Positions 44,592 through 52,504 of a stretch of 64,000 nucleotides of DNA are shown one piece after another. The stretch's first letter is position 1. Each line of letters starts with the position of its first letter. A model generated the notes under the pieces. That model did not search any database, was not told the origin of the DNA, and saw only the letters and a program-made list of their open reading frames with translations. This DNA is from Anderseniella sp963787895. Its GTDB lineage: Bacteria; Pseudomonadota; Alphaproteobacteria; Rhizobiales; Aestuariivirgaceae. The stretch spans positions 62,001 to 126,000 of the forward strand of contig CAWBEX010000007.1 in assembly GCA_963787895.1 (NCBI GenBank), written 5' to 3'. Position numbers and translations under genes: made by a program.

Positions 44592-47438
44592 TCAGGCCGG
44601 CGCAGCCGCACTTTGGAGTGCATCATCTGCACCAGCATTCGCATGATGGATCTGATCCTTTCTCGCAACGAACGCCAGGAAATCGGAAGCCGTAAGTGGA
44701 CGGCCAAAGTGGTATCCCTGCCCAGAATCTCCGCCGGCCAGACGCAGGAGATTGCTGCTCTCGGCATCTTCAATACCCTCGCATACCGACTGGAAATCCA
44801 GCTCCCTGGCCAGCATGAGCATGGAATGGATGATCTTGAGCGACCTTGGCTCAGTTTGCATCGTGCTGACGAAACTCCTGTCAATCTTGATCTTGTCGAT
44901 AGGCAACCGGGATATGTAACCAAATGAGGCGTGTCCGGTGCCGAAATCATCAATGGCAATCTTCACACCCGCACTGCGCAGCTTCTTGAGTTGATCAACC
45001 GCGTCATGCGTCGGCTCGAGCAGGGCGGTTTCGGTAATTTCCAGACAAAGCCGGTCGGGACGCAGACCTGTTTCTGCCAGCACCTGGCGAACTTCCTGCA
45101 GCATGTCCATGTGAGACAGCTGGACAGGCGATACGTTGACTGCAACCGACAGATTATCCGGCCACATCGCAGCTGTGCGGCATGCTGCGCGCAACACGAA
45201 GTTGCCGATCGCATCAATTGCGCCGCTGCGTTCTGCAATGGGAATGAATTCGACCGGCGAGACCTGTCCCAATTCTGCATTGTACCACCGCAACAAGGCT
45301 TCGGCTCCTGTAGTACTGCCGTCCTTGAGTTTGACCTGGGGCTGAAACAGTACAGATAATTCGCCGTTCTCCAGCGCGTCCCAGAGGTAGGTTTCGATCT
45401 TCAAGGCACGCGAAACGTCTGATCCGAGCGATGGTTCAAACCATTGTATGGTCGCATCACTTGCCTTCTTGCTCTGGTCGAGCGCCATCTCACTTGCCGC
45501 GATGGCCGCAGAGGCGCTCGAGACGTGCTTAGGTAACACCACACCGCCCGCATTGACCTTGAGCCTGATATGGTGGCCCCTCACATGCATCTGGCCCTGA
45601 ACCGCCGCCAGCAACCGCTCCGCGAAAGCATCAGGTCCTTCCGGGCAATTGGTGGATGCGACGACAAACGTGTTGCTGTCAGTTCGCGCCACTAGTCCTT
45701 GTATGCCGGCGATCTCCTTTGCCTTGTTCCCCGTTTCCACAAGGATGGCATCACCGATGTTACGGCCAAACATGTTGTTGAAAAGAGAGAAGTTGAAAAT
45801 GTCGAAGGCAACAACGGCCATCTCGGTATGGCCGGACATCGGCGACTTGTCTTCAATCGACTGTTCAAGTCGATGCACGAATTCGTGCCGGCGCAACATA
45901 CCGGTCAGGGCGTCGTGCCTGGAAAGATGATCAATTTGTTCAAGCCGTGTCCGCTCGCTCGTGACATCGCGTGCAGTAATGCAGACTGCCCCGCTGTCTG
46001 CAGCCCCGGACGAGCGGTTCTTGTCACTTTCGTCAAAGCGTGACGGCGAGATCATGTATTCAATGTCTTGCCGGTTCACGCCCGTCTTACCGTTCGACCA
46101 TGTTGAAGGACGCCTGTCACCGCTGCCGCTTTCAAGGGAAGATAGAACCATCCTGACATCCTGAAGCATGGCAGCAGGAAGAATGGATTGCAGCTCTGTC
46201 CCGTTCCTGATTTCCGTTCCGCTTCTGCCAAACAGGCGTTGGGCCTTGCTGCTGGCAAAACGGACGACCTCGTCCTTGGTGGCGTACAGCACTGCATCCG
46301 AGCTGTCGGCGAAGGTTTGTTCAAGCACGCGAAGGTAATTGCCAGCCATAAGTTCGGTTCGGATCATCCTGAGCCTGCGCCTGACCAGCTCCGACCCTGT
46401 GGCGACTGTCAATGTGCAACCAAGCAACAGGTGCAAGGTGGCGGTTTCGGCATTTATTGCCGTGAAGTACTGAGCCGCGGTGGCGCCGACTTCCAACAGC
46501 ACCATCGTGGCGGCGAGTGCAAGCAAACACCTGGTGAAGTTCAACCGCTGCCGCAGAAGGAACACAAGGCACAGAGCGAGAAGGCTCATGATGGTGTTGG
46601 CGACATTGTTGGTCGGTACAAGGTTACGTTTTTGCAGCAGGCTTTCTGCGCCAAGGATTTGTACCATGGCGCCGCTCAATAACCCGTGCACAGGTACTGC
46701 AAGTGTGTCGCCCAGTTCTACGGCGCTGCTGCCAACAACGACTGTCTTGCCCTTCAGCGCGTCCGGAGCGATCTGACCCTGCAAGAGTGCCTTCACTGAA
46801 AATTTGGGAATGCTGGCGGGATCAATGGAGAAATCGATGTAGACATGGCCATCCGAATTGCCGGCACCGCCGGCCAGCATGGCAGCCAGGGCCGGCACGA
46901 ACTCACCGGCAATGTTCTGGCCGAACGGAAATCCGCGTACTACGCCATCTTGATCTGCAAGTACGTTCACCGATGCAGGCCACGCCCGTTGTAAGAGCAG
47001 GTTTATCGGTGTGCTTGAAGCAATCTCAGTGTTGTCGTCTGCAATGCTCAGGTTCTGCCGGAACGATGCCAGGACTACCGATCCGCCGGCCCTGTCGAGC
47101 GCCTCAGCGAGCAGTTTGTCGTCGTGCTCGTTTGACGCATGGCTGAAGTCGATATCGAAAGCGATTTGTCTGGCACCTGCATTGATAAGCCGGTCAATGA
47201 TGTTTGCGTGCACCCGGCGAGGCCATGGCCATACGCCGACATAGTCCAGAGCCTGCTTATCTATGGCGACGAATACGATTTCACCGGTCGCGGGCCGAGA
47301 AATCAGGTTTTGGCGAGCTTCGGTCAGCTCATGTTGCAATGATGTGACAAATGCGCTGTCGCGCGCAGCGCCAGCAGCAGCCAGCACGGCGATGCAAATG
47401 AGTAACGCCTTCACAAGCCCTGATCTCAGAAAGTCCAT
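44592..47438 (-). CDS. CHASE2 sensor protein with PAS-like, degenerate GGDEF and EAL domains
   Basis: About 948 residues. An N-terminal helix, then a periplasmic CHASE2 domain (about 30-280, with VAIDKQALDYVGVWPWPRR and DFSHASNEHDD), three membrane helices (about 280-355), a PAS-like segment (370-480), a GGDEF domain (500-665) and an EAL domain (680-930). The GGDEF site reads RTDSNTF and cannot be catalytic. The EAL domain retains GAEALLRW, IDDFGTGHASFGY, KIDRS and the late GQGYHFGRP, so it probably degrades cyclic di-GMP. An upstream frame to 47522 is open; ATG 47438 is favoured. The FecR gene lies 154 bases upstream on the same strand. Confidence 0.9.
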   Translation of the reverse strand: MDFLRSGLVKALLICIAVLAAAGAARDSAFVTSLQHELTEARQNLISRPATGEIVFVAIDKQALDYVGVWPWPRRVHANIIDRLINAGARQIAFDIDFSHASNEHDDKLLAEALDRAGGSVVLASFRQNLSIADDNTEIASSTPINLLLQRAWPASVNVLADQDGVVRGFPFGQNIAGEFVPALAAMLAGGAGNSDGHVYIDFSIDPASIPKFSVKALLQGQIAPDALKGKTVVVGSSAVELGDTLAVPVHGLLSGAMVQILGAESLLQKRNLVPTNNVANTIMSLLALCLVFLLRQRLNFTRCLLALAATMVLLEVGATAAQYFTAINAETATLHLLLGCTLTVATGSELVRRRLRMIRTELMAGNYLRVLEQTFADSSDAVLYATKDEVVRFASSKAQRLFGRSGTEIRNGTELQSILPAAMLQDVRMVLSSLESGSGDRRPSTWSNGKTGVNRQDIEYMISPSRFDESDKNRSSGAADSGAVCITARDVTSERTRLEQIDHLSRHDALTGMLRRHEFVHRLEQSIEDKSPMSGHTEMAVVAFDIFNFSLFNNMFGRNIGDAILVETGNKAKEIAGIQGLVARTDSNTFVVASTNCPEGPDAFAERLLAAVQGQMHVRGHHIRLKVNAGGVVLPKHVSSASAAIAASEMALDQSKKASDATIQWFEPSLGSDVSRALKIETYLWDALENGELSVLFQPQVKLKDGSTTGAEALLRWYNAELGQVSPVEFIPIAERSGAIDAIGNFVLRAACRTAAMWPDNLSVAVNVSPVQLSHMDMLQEVRQVLAETGLRPDRLCLEITETALLEPTHDAVDQLKKLRSAGVKIAIDDFGTGHASFGYISRLPIDKIKIDRSFVSTMQTEPRSLKIIHSMLMLARELDFQSVCEGIEDAESSNLLRLAGGDSGQGYHFGRPLTASDFLAFVARKDQIHHANAGADDALQSAAAPA

Positions 47439-47592
47439 CCCACCTCCCGCCTGGCGCAATGGACCGTTGTCCAAATGCCAGTTCCCTTCATCTCCGTATC
47501 CGGCCCAAATCGGCTTGCTCAACTAACGCGGCGCACTCCTTGCGCATCAGGCATCGCTCAGACCAGTCGCGGCTTTGTCAGACAACGCTGGT

Positions 47593-48438
47593 CTAGTCGT
47601 CTTCATTTTCGCCTTGGTCATCATCATCGCCGTCGTCATTATTGCCGTGCCCGTGCCCGTGCCCGTGCCCATGACCATTGCCATTACCATTGCCGTTGCC
47701 GTTGCCGTTGCCGTTACCGTTGCCGTTGCCGTTGCCTTGGCCGTTGCCGTTACCACCTTTGTTATTCCCACCATTGCCATTGTGGTTGCCGTTGTTGCCC
47801 TTGTTGCCCTTGTTGCCGTTGTTGGCTGAGGTTGATGCATTTGCCGCGCTGGATGTATTCGCAGCGCTGGATGTGGCTGCTGCACCGCTAGGCCCGCTGC
47901 TGAAGCCGCCTGAACCGTTCGAGGAAGCTGACTGACCTGCGCCGACATTTGCCGACTTGCCGGAATTCCTGTCCGCAACGCCGACTAGCCCCCGGCTGAC
48001 ATTGACGGTCGAGCCTGTCTTGCCGGCCTTGACCGAAAATCGGGTCCCTTTTACGACCGCCGTAAGATGACGGGTGATTACGCGGGTGCGTCGCGTCTGG
48101 CTCTTGTTGACCTCGAGCAGTACTTCACCAAACTCATGCCGCAGCGTTGTGCGAGCGTCCGAATTCTTCGTGCCTGTTACCGCAGTCAGCGTATTGGGTT
48201 GGAAGACTATCGTATCTTTATCGCGTTGCAGCATCACCCGCCCGCTGCTGCCGGTTCTGATCCAGCTGGCAACTGGCACCTGTTGGCCGGCTCTTAGCGG
48301 CACCCAGGTCTTGCTGTCGGTGGCAAAGAACGCCGGCTGCCCTACGCGGACGGCGGTCCAGTCAGCTGCAATTGCTGACACGGCCATCATAGACAATGTC
48401 GCGATGGCAAGAATGGCAGTTCTGATGAAACGTGGCAT
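47593..48438 (-). CDS. FecR-domain periplasmic protein with a Gly/Asn/His/Asp-rich tail
   Basis: 281 residues. A signal peptide (cleavage after MMAVSAIAA) is followed by a FecR domain (about 30-155): WIRTGSSGRVMLQRDKDTIV, LRHEFGEVLLEVNK and VITRHLTAVVKGTRFSVK. The C-terminal 110 residues are low complexity: Ser/Ala/Gly, then Asn-Gly repeats, alternating Gly-His, and a final acidic stretch (NNDDGDDDDQGENEDD). No FecI sigma factor or TonB receptor is nearby; instead it precedes a CHASE2 sensor gene, a pairing seen for this domain type. The tail may bind metal or be an unstructured surface. GGGGAC precedes the ATG. Confidence 0.85.
   Translation of the reverse strand: MPRFIRTAILAIATLSMMAVSAIAADWTAVRVGQPAFFATDSKTWVPLRAGQQVPVASWIRTGSSGRVMLQRDKDTIVFQPNTLTAVTGTKNSDARTTLRHEFGEVLLEVNKSQTRRTRVITRHLTAVVKGTRFSVKAGKTGSTVNVSRGLVGVADRNSGKSANVGAGQSASSNGSGGFSSGPSGAAATSSAANTSSAANASTSANNGNKGNKGNNGNHNGNGGNNKGGNGNGQGNGNGNGNGNGNGNGNGNGNGHGHGHGHGHGNNDDGDDDDQGENEDD
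47641..47830 (-). repeat. Hexanucleotide-based repeat coding the Asn-Gly/Gly-His tail
   Basis: On the minus strand GGCAAC-type units recur, encoding Gly-Asn, next to GGGCAC units encoding Gly-His. Units differ by single third-base changes (GGTAAC, GGCAAT). Repeat number could change by slippage in steps of six bases, keeping frame but altering tail length. Confidence 0.85.
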
Positions 48439-48590
48439 GGCTGTCCCCGGTATCTACTGTCTGCTAACCAACGTATGGTAAGCTGCAGTTCTCAATCCAA
48501 GGTGACAGTAATTTGTAAAGTTTTAGCTATCTTGGCGTGGAAACGGCAAATATTTGCACGCAGGCGTGCTTAATACGTGCGAGGGCAACG

Positions 48591-48616
48591 AAAAAGGCGG
48601 GCCATCTGACCCGCCT
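48591..48616 (-). terminator. Terminator downstream of the second cold-shock gene
   Basis: AGGCGGG and CCCGCCT pair over an 8-base loop (48595-48601 with 48610-48616), and the minus strand continues with TTTTT (from 48591-48595). It lies 80 bases beyond the stop at 48696. Confidence 0.75.
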
Positions 48617-48695
48617 CTAGTAATATCAACTTCTGCTGCGCTCATCATGAGCGCCAATCTTCCGCAAAGTTTACTTTGCGTGGATTGCGAAATGA

Positions 48696-48908
48696 TCAGT
48701 CTGCGCTCTGAAGATTGTCGGCTGACATCTTGCCGCTACGAGCGTCGGAGACGAGCTCATACTTGACCTTCTGACCTTCGTTGAGTGTGCCCATTCCGGC
48801 GCGCTCAACCGCAGAGATATGCACGAATGCATCTTTCGAACCGTCTTCAGGCTCGATGAAACCGAAGCCTTTTGTAGTATTGAAGAATTTTACGGTACCT
48901 GTTGGCAT
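48696..48908 (-). CDS. Cold-shock domain protein (CspA family), copy 2
   Basis: 70 residues with KGFGFIEP and DAFVHISAV motifs. AAGGG stands before ATG 48908; the frame is open to 48983 but lacks ribosome signals there. It resembles copy 1 at 43903-44112 and lies in the same direction, the two enclosing the FecR/CHASE2 pair. Confidence 0.94.
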   Translation of the reverse strand: MPTGTVKFFNTTKGFGFIEPEDGSKDAFVHISAVERAGMGTLNEGQKVKYELVSDARSGKMSADNLQSAD

Positions 48909-49107
48909 AGTTTTTCCCTTCCAAGGAAGAGGCCTACTGACACCGCACTGTGCGGGCAGTTCAGCCTGTACATCGTCCACCATGTAAGGAGAAAACCATT
49001 CTACTCGGGGATACCGGATATGCCGGGTTACCCAAACATGCGCTTTGTATGTGCCGCCTATATGGACCTAGTAGAAGGCAATTACAAGGCGAGACCGCTG
49101 GCAAACG

Positions 49108-49137
49108 AAAACGGCGGCCCGTGCGGACCGCCGTTTT
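49108..49137 (-). terminator. Terminator of the groESL operon
   Basis: AAAACGGCGG and CCGCCGTTTT form a long perfect stem with a further inner CCG/CGG pairing. On the minus strand it ends CCGCCGTTTTCGTTTG. It lies 22 bases after the groEL stop. Confidence 0.88.
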
Positions 49138-49159
49138 GCATTCAAGCCTGGTAGTGGAC

Positions 49160-50809
49160 TTAGAAGTCCATGCCACCCATGCCGCCCATGCCGCCGCCGC
49201 CAGGCATTGCTGGCATGCCGCCGGACTCCTTTTTCGGAGCTTCTGCGATCATGGCTTCGGTAGTAATCAACAGAGCAGCAACCGAAGCTGCGTCCTGAAG
49301 TGCAATGCGAACAACCTTGGTGGGGTCCATGATGCCTTCGGCAACCATGTCCACATACTGTTCAGTCTGCGCATTGAAGCCAAAGTTCCCGGTCTTTTCC
49401 AGCACCTTGCCAACCACGATGGAGCCTTCTACGCCCGCGTTCTGGGCGATCTGGCGGATCGGGGCCTCAAGTGCCCTGGCCACGATCTTCAGGCCGGCTG
49501 CAATGTCTGGATTGCTGTCAGACAGGGCCTCGACGGCCTTCTTTGCGCGCAGCAGAGCTACGCCACCGCCGGGCACGATACCTTCTTCAACAGCCGCACG
49601 GGTGGCGTTCAGAGCGTCATCAACGCGGTCCTTGCGCTCCTTGACTTCGATCTCGGTCACACCGCCAACCTTGATTACGGCAACACCGCCGGCGAGCTTC
49701 GCCAGACGTTCCTGCAGCTTCTCGCGGTCATAGTCAGACGAGGTATCTTCGACCTGCTTGCGGATCTGACCGCAACGGGCCTGGATATCGGTCTTCTTGC
49801 CGGCGCCGTCGACGATTGTGGTGTTTTCCTTGTCGATGGAAACGCGCTTTGCACGGCCCAGCATGTCGAGCGTGACATTTTCCAGCTTGATGCCGAGGTC
49901 TTCGGAAATCACCTGGCCGCCAGTGAGAACTGCGATGTCTTCAAGCATGGCCTTGCGGCGGTCGCCGAAGCCTGGTGCCTTGACTGCAGCAACCTTGAGG
50001 CCGCCACGCAGCTTGTTCACAACCAGAGTTGCCAGTGCTTCGCCTTCAACGTCTTCTGCAATGATCAGCAGCGGGCGTGAAGACTGAACAGTTGCTTCCA
50101 GGATAGGCAGCATTGCCTGCAGGTTGGACAGCTTCTTCTCATGCAGCAGGATGTATGGATCATCCATTTCGGTGATCATCTTGTCTGCATTGGTGATGAA
50201 GTATGGCGACAGGTAGCCACGGTCGAACTGCATGCCTTCGACAACATCGAGCTCGGTTTCTGCGGTCTTGGCTTCCTCAACCGTGATCACACCTTCATTG
50301 CCAACCTTCTGCATGGCCTTGGCGATCATCTGGCCAATTTCGGACTCGCCGTTGGCGGAGATAGTGCCAACCTGTGCGACTTCTTCAGTGGTTTTGATCT
50401 TCTTCGAACGCTTCATCAGGTCTGCAATTGCAGCAGCAACAGCCATATCAACGCCGCGCTTCAGATCCATCGGGTTCATGCCGGCAGAAACGAACTTGTG
50501 GCCTTCACGAACAATTGCCTGCGCCAGAACGGTTGCAGTGGTAGTGCCGTCGCCAGCCAGGTCGTTGGTCTTGGAAGCAACTTCGCGCACCATCTGTGCG
50601 CCCATGTTCTCGAACTTGTCTTCCAGTTCGATTTCCTTGGCAACGGTCACGCCGTCCTTGGTGGTGCGTGGAGCGCCAAACGATTTGTCGATGACAACGT
50701 TACGACCTTTGGGGCCGAGCGTTACCCTTACAGCATTGGCGAGAATGTCTACGCCTCGCATCATGCGCTCACGCGCATCGGCGGAAAATTTTACTTCTTT
50801 AGCAGCCAC
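49160..50809 (-). CDS. groEL: Chaperonin GroEL
   Basis: 549 residues. Family hallmarks are present throughout: AAKEVKFSADARERMMRGVD at the start, GPKGRNVVIDKSFGAP, the ATP site GDGTTTATVLAQAIV, AAVEEGIVPGGGVALLRA and the C-terminal Gly-Gly-Met repeat ending MGGMDF. The start is a GTG at 50809 with GAAGGGAG upstream, placing Ala-Ala-Lys-Glu directly after the first residue as in other GroELs; the more upstream TTG overlaps the ribosome site. It folds proteins with GroES, 55 bases upstream. Confidence 0.96.
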   Translation of the reverse strand: MAAKEVKFSADARERMMRGVDILANAVRVTLGPKGRNVVIDKSFGAPRTTKDGVTVAKEIELEDKFENMGAQMVREVASKTNDLAGDGTTTATVLAQAIVREGHKFVSAGMNPMDLKRGVDMAVAAAIADLMKRSKKIKTTEEVAQVGTISANGESEIGQMIAKAMQKVGNEGVITVEEAKTAETELDVVEGMQFDRGYLSPYFITNADKMITEMDDPYILLHEKKLSNLQAMLPILEATVQSSRPLLIIAEDVEGEALATLVVNKLRGGLKVAAVKAPGFGDRRKAMLEDIAVLTGGQVISEDLGIKLENVTLDMLGRAKRVSIDKENTTIVDGAGKKTDIQARCGQIRKQVEDTSSDYDREKLQERLAKLAGGVAVIKVGGVTEIEVKERKDRVDDALNATRAAVEEGIVPGGGVALLRAKKAVEALSDSNPDIAAGLKIVARALEAPIRQIAQNAGVEGSIVVGKVLEKTGNFGFNAQTEQYVDMVAEGIMDPTKVVRIALQDAASVAALLITTEAMIAEAPKKESGGMPAMPGGGGMGGMGGMDF

Positions 50810-50864
50810 GATTAAGGCTCCCTTCAATAATGATTACGTGCAAATTTGATTGGACAGGTTGCCC

Positions 50865-51179
50865 TTAGGCGGCCTTCTTGCTGGCCTTCTTGGATTCCAG
50901 CACGCCCATGATGTCGCTTTCCTTCATGATCAGCAGCTCTTCGCCGTCGATCTTGACTTCGGTCCCGGACCATTTGCCAAACAGGACATGGTCTCCAGCC
51001 TTGACATCAGGTGCAATCAGCTTGCCTGAATCATCGCGCGCGCCGGCGCCTACGGCTACAACTTCGCCCTGCATCGGCTTTTCCTGTGCGGTTTCAGGTA
51101 TGATGATACCACCCTTGGTCTTGGTATCTTCCTCGACCCGGCGGACGACCACGCGGTCGTGCAGAGGACGGAAATTCAT
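50865..51179 (-). CDS. groES: Co-chaperonin GroES
   Basis: 104 residues: NFRPLHDRVVVRRVEEDTKT, the mobile loop KGGIIIPETAQEKPMQGEVV and the core GDHVLFGKWSGTEVKIDGEE. It caps the GroEL cavity. It is the first gene of the operon, with a CIRCE element and promoter upstream. The C-terminus has a Lys/Ala-rich extension (LESKKASKKAA). Confidence 0.96.
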   Translation of the reverse strand: MNFRPLHDRVVVRRVEEDTKTKGGIIIPETAQEKPMQGEVVAVGAGARDDSGKLIAPDVKAGDHVLFGKWSGTEVKIDGEELLIMKESDIMGVLESKKASKKAA

Positions 51180-51270
51180 CTACGCTTCTCCTTGATAACT
51201 TCGTTGAATGACTGTTTTTGATTTGTACGGTTCGAAGTGCGCAGTTGCCCGCGCTACCCGAGCCGATCAG

Positions 51271-51297
51271 CTGGCACTCCCCCCTGGAGAGTGCTAG
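51271..51297 (-). promoter_or_regulatory. CIRCE operator (HrcA-binding site)
   Basis: CTGGCACTC-N9-GAGTGCTAG matches the CIRCE consensus TTAGCACTC-N9-GAGTGCTAA with three mismatches in eighteen arm positions, all at arm ends. It covers the expected transcription start of groES, so HrcA would repress groESL until heat shock. Confidence 0.92.
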
Positions 51298-51308
51298 CAG
51301 ATGACGAG

Positions 51309-51337
51309 GATTTAGGGTGAGGCTGTGCCTACGTCAA
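51309..51337 (-). promoter_or_regulatory. Vegetative promoter of groESL
   Basis: On the minus strand TTGACG (51332-51337) and TAAATC (51309-51314) are 17 bases apart, fitting a sigma-70 type -35/-10 pair. The CIRCE starts about 12 bases downstream. Confidence 0.75.
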
Positions 51338-51447
51338 GAGTTGGTTAAACATTTATTTCATACAGGCATCAGTTGTAGGCCCTTATGGTTAACTGGAGAA
51401 ACCGCTCAGGCAGGCGTTACAGCCCATGAAAAGGCAGCCAAACCGAC

Positions 51448-51861
51448 ATGTACGAAGGTGATTCATTCTTCACACTTGGGTCGGCCGAACGCGCTGGTTT
51501 GGTCGTACTTTCAGTGATGCTCGCGTTGCTCACTCTTTATGTCATCTACCGGTTGGCAGCGGCCGTACCTGAAATAGCACGACCGGCGCTTGGATTGGCT
51601 GTTTTCTGGGCGTTTTCCTGGCTAAGCCCGCAGGCCTACTATGCTTACTACCTGCTCACTTTCGAAGCCTTGCCATGGCAGATTGTCGTTGGAGAACCTC
51701 CCGACATTGTCCAGTTGTTCCGCGTGCTGGTCTTTTCCGGTAAACAGAGCCTGTCGAGTCACTTCCTGGGAATTTTTGGTTGGCTGTGCATTCTCGCAGC
51801 ATCCATTGTTCCACGAAGGAAAAACCCCGGCGCGGCGCGTCGGGGCAAATCAGATATGTGA
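51448..51861 (+). CDS. Uncharacterised membrane protein
   Basis: 137 residues, family not recognised. Three to four hydrophobic segments are visible (LVVLSVMLALLTLYVIYRLA; LGLAVFWAFSWLSPQAYYAY; HFLGIFGWLCILAASIV) with a basic C-terminus (PRRKNPGAARRGKSDM). It would lie in the inner membrane. The last codons contain a GC hairpin that also looks like the terminator of the convergent gene. It is not evidently in an operon with groESL, which is divergent. Confidence 0.65.
   Translation: MYEGDSFFTLGSAERAGLVVLSVMLALLTLYVIYRLAAAVPEIARPALGLAVFWAFSWLSPQAYYAYYLLTFEALPWQIVVGEPPDIVQLFRVLVFSGKQSLSSHFLGIFGWLCILAASIVPRRKNPGAARRGKSDM
51820..51845 (-). terminator. Terminator of the secreted-protein gene, lying inside the 3' end of the convergent gene
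   Basis: CCCCGGCGC pairs with GCGTCGGGG (one G-T) over a 3-base loop (51825-51833 with 51837-51845), and the minus strand continues TTTTT. It is 37 bases past the stop of the minus-strand gene at 51882. Confidence 0.7.
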
Positions 51862-51881
51862 GACATGGGGAGATAGAAAAC

Positions 51882-52250
51882 TTACTTATAGCCAACCTTG
51901 CGCACATCAGCGCGTACACTTTGGCCGCCCCACGGCACTACGGCGTAATCATCGCACCAACTGCCTTTGAATACGCCTTGCTTGTCCACTTTGAACGAAA
52001 ACAAAAGACAATTACCCTTGAGTTTGGCTTTGGTGCTTGTGGTAACGCCAGGGATTTTCAGAACCACCCTGCAATCACGGGTCAGTTCGGCACCGGCCTT
52101 TTCAGGCTTGCCACGAAAGTTGCCGGATACAACATATGTTCCCGGTTCGGCCCATTCATGTCCGCAATTCTTGGCCTGGGCCGGATCTGCTGAAATGGCC
52201 TGCACCCCGGCAATCGCGATGGCCAGAGTGAAGAATTTAATAAAACGCAT
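51882..52250 (-). CDS. Uncharacterised exported protein
   Basis: 122 residues. A signal peptide (RFIKFFTLAIAIAGVQAISA, cleavage near AQA) leaves about 95 residues with four cysteines (KNCGHEW, RDCRVVLKI, GNCLLFSF, SWCDDYAV) that may form two disulfides, and many beta-prone stretches. No family was recognised. GGAAAC precedes the ATG. It is convergent with the membrane protein at 51448. Confidence 0.68.
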   Translation of the reverse strand: MRFIKFFTLAIAIAGVQAISADPAQAKNCGHEWAEPGTYVVSGNFRGKPEKAGAELTRDCRVVLKIPGVTTSTKAKLKGNCLLFSFKVDKQGVFKGSWCDDYAVVPWGGQSVRADVRKVGYK

Positions 52251-52504
52251 GGTGAAGTTTCCTGTCTGTCAAGAGTTCAAGGCAAATACGCTGGCACTCT
52301 CAGCTTTTGCGACGTATTTGTCCGCCCACTGCTCACCGTGACCATAATGGGGAATTTTGACGCAATGTGCAAGGTGCGGCAAGTTGGCAAATCAACTTTC
52401 TTGGTGTGTTTGTGCAGTTGTGTTGAGAAAAGCCGCTGATTGCTCTAACATTCTGCGAGGTGGCATTGGGATTCGAAATGGGTGTCCGGGGGCAGGTTTA
52501 TCGA

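Noticed and set aside
45500..46100. Diguanylate cyclase activity of the CHASE2 protein
   Set aside because: The signature position reads RTDSNTF instead of GGDEF, so synthesis of cyclic di-GMP is not expected.
47641..47830. Repeated units resembling a CRISPR or tandem DNA array
   Set aside because: Units are six bases long, in frame with the FecR-domain protein and lack spacers.
48950..50815. Long plus-strand frames opposite groEL
   Set aside because: groEL is unambiguous; such antisense frames are common opposite chaperonin genes and show no domain.
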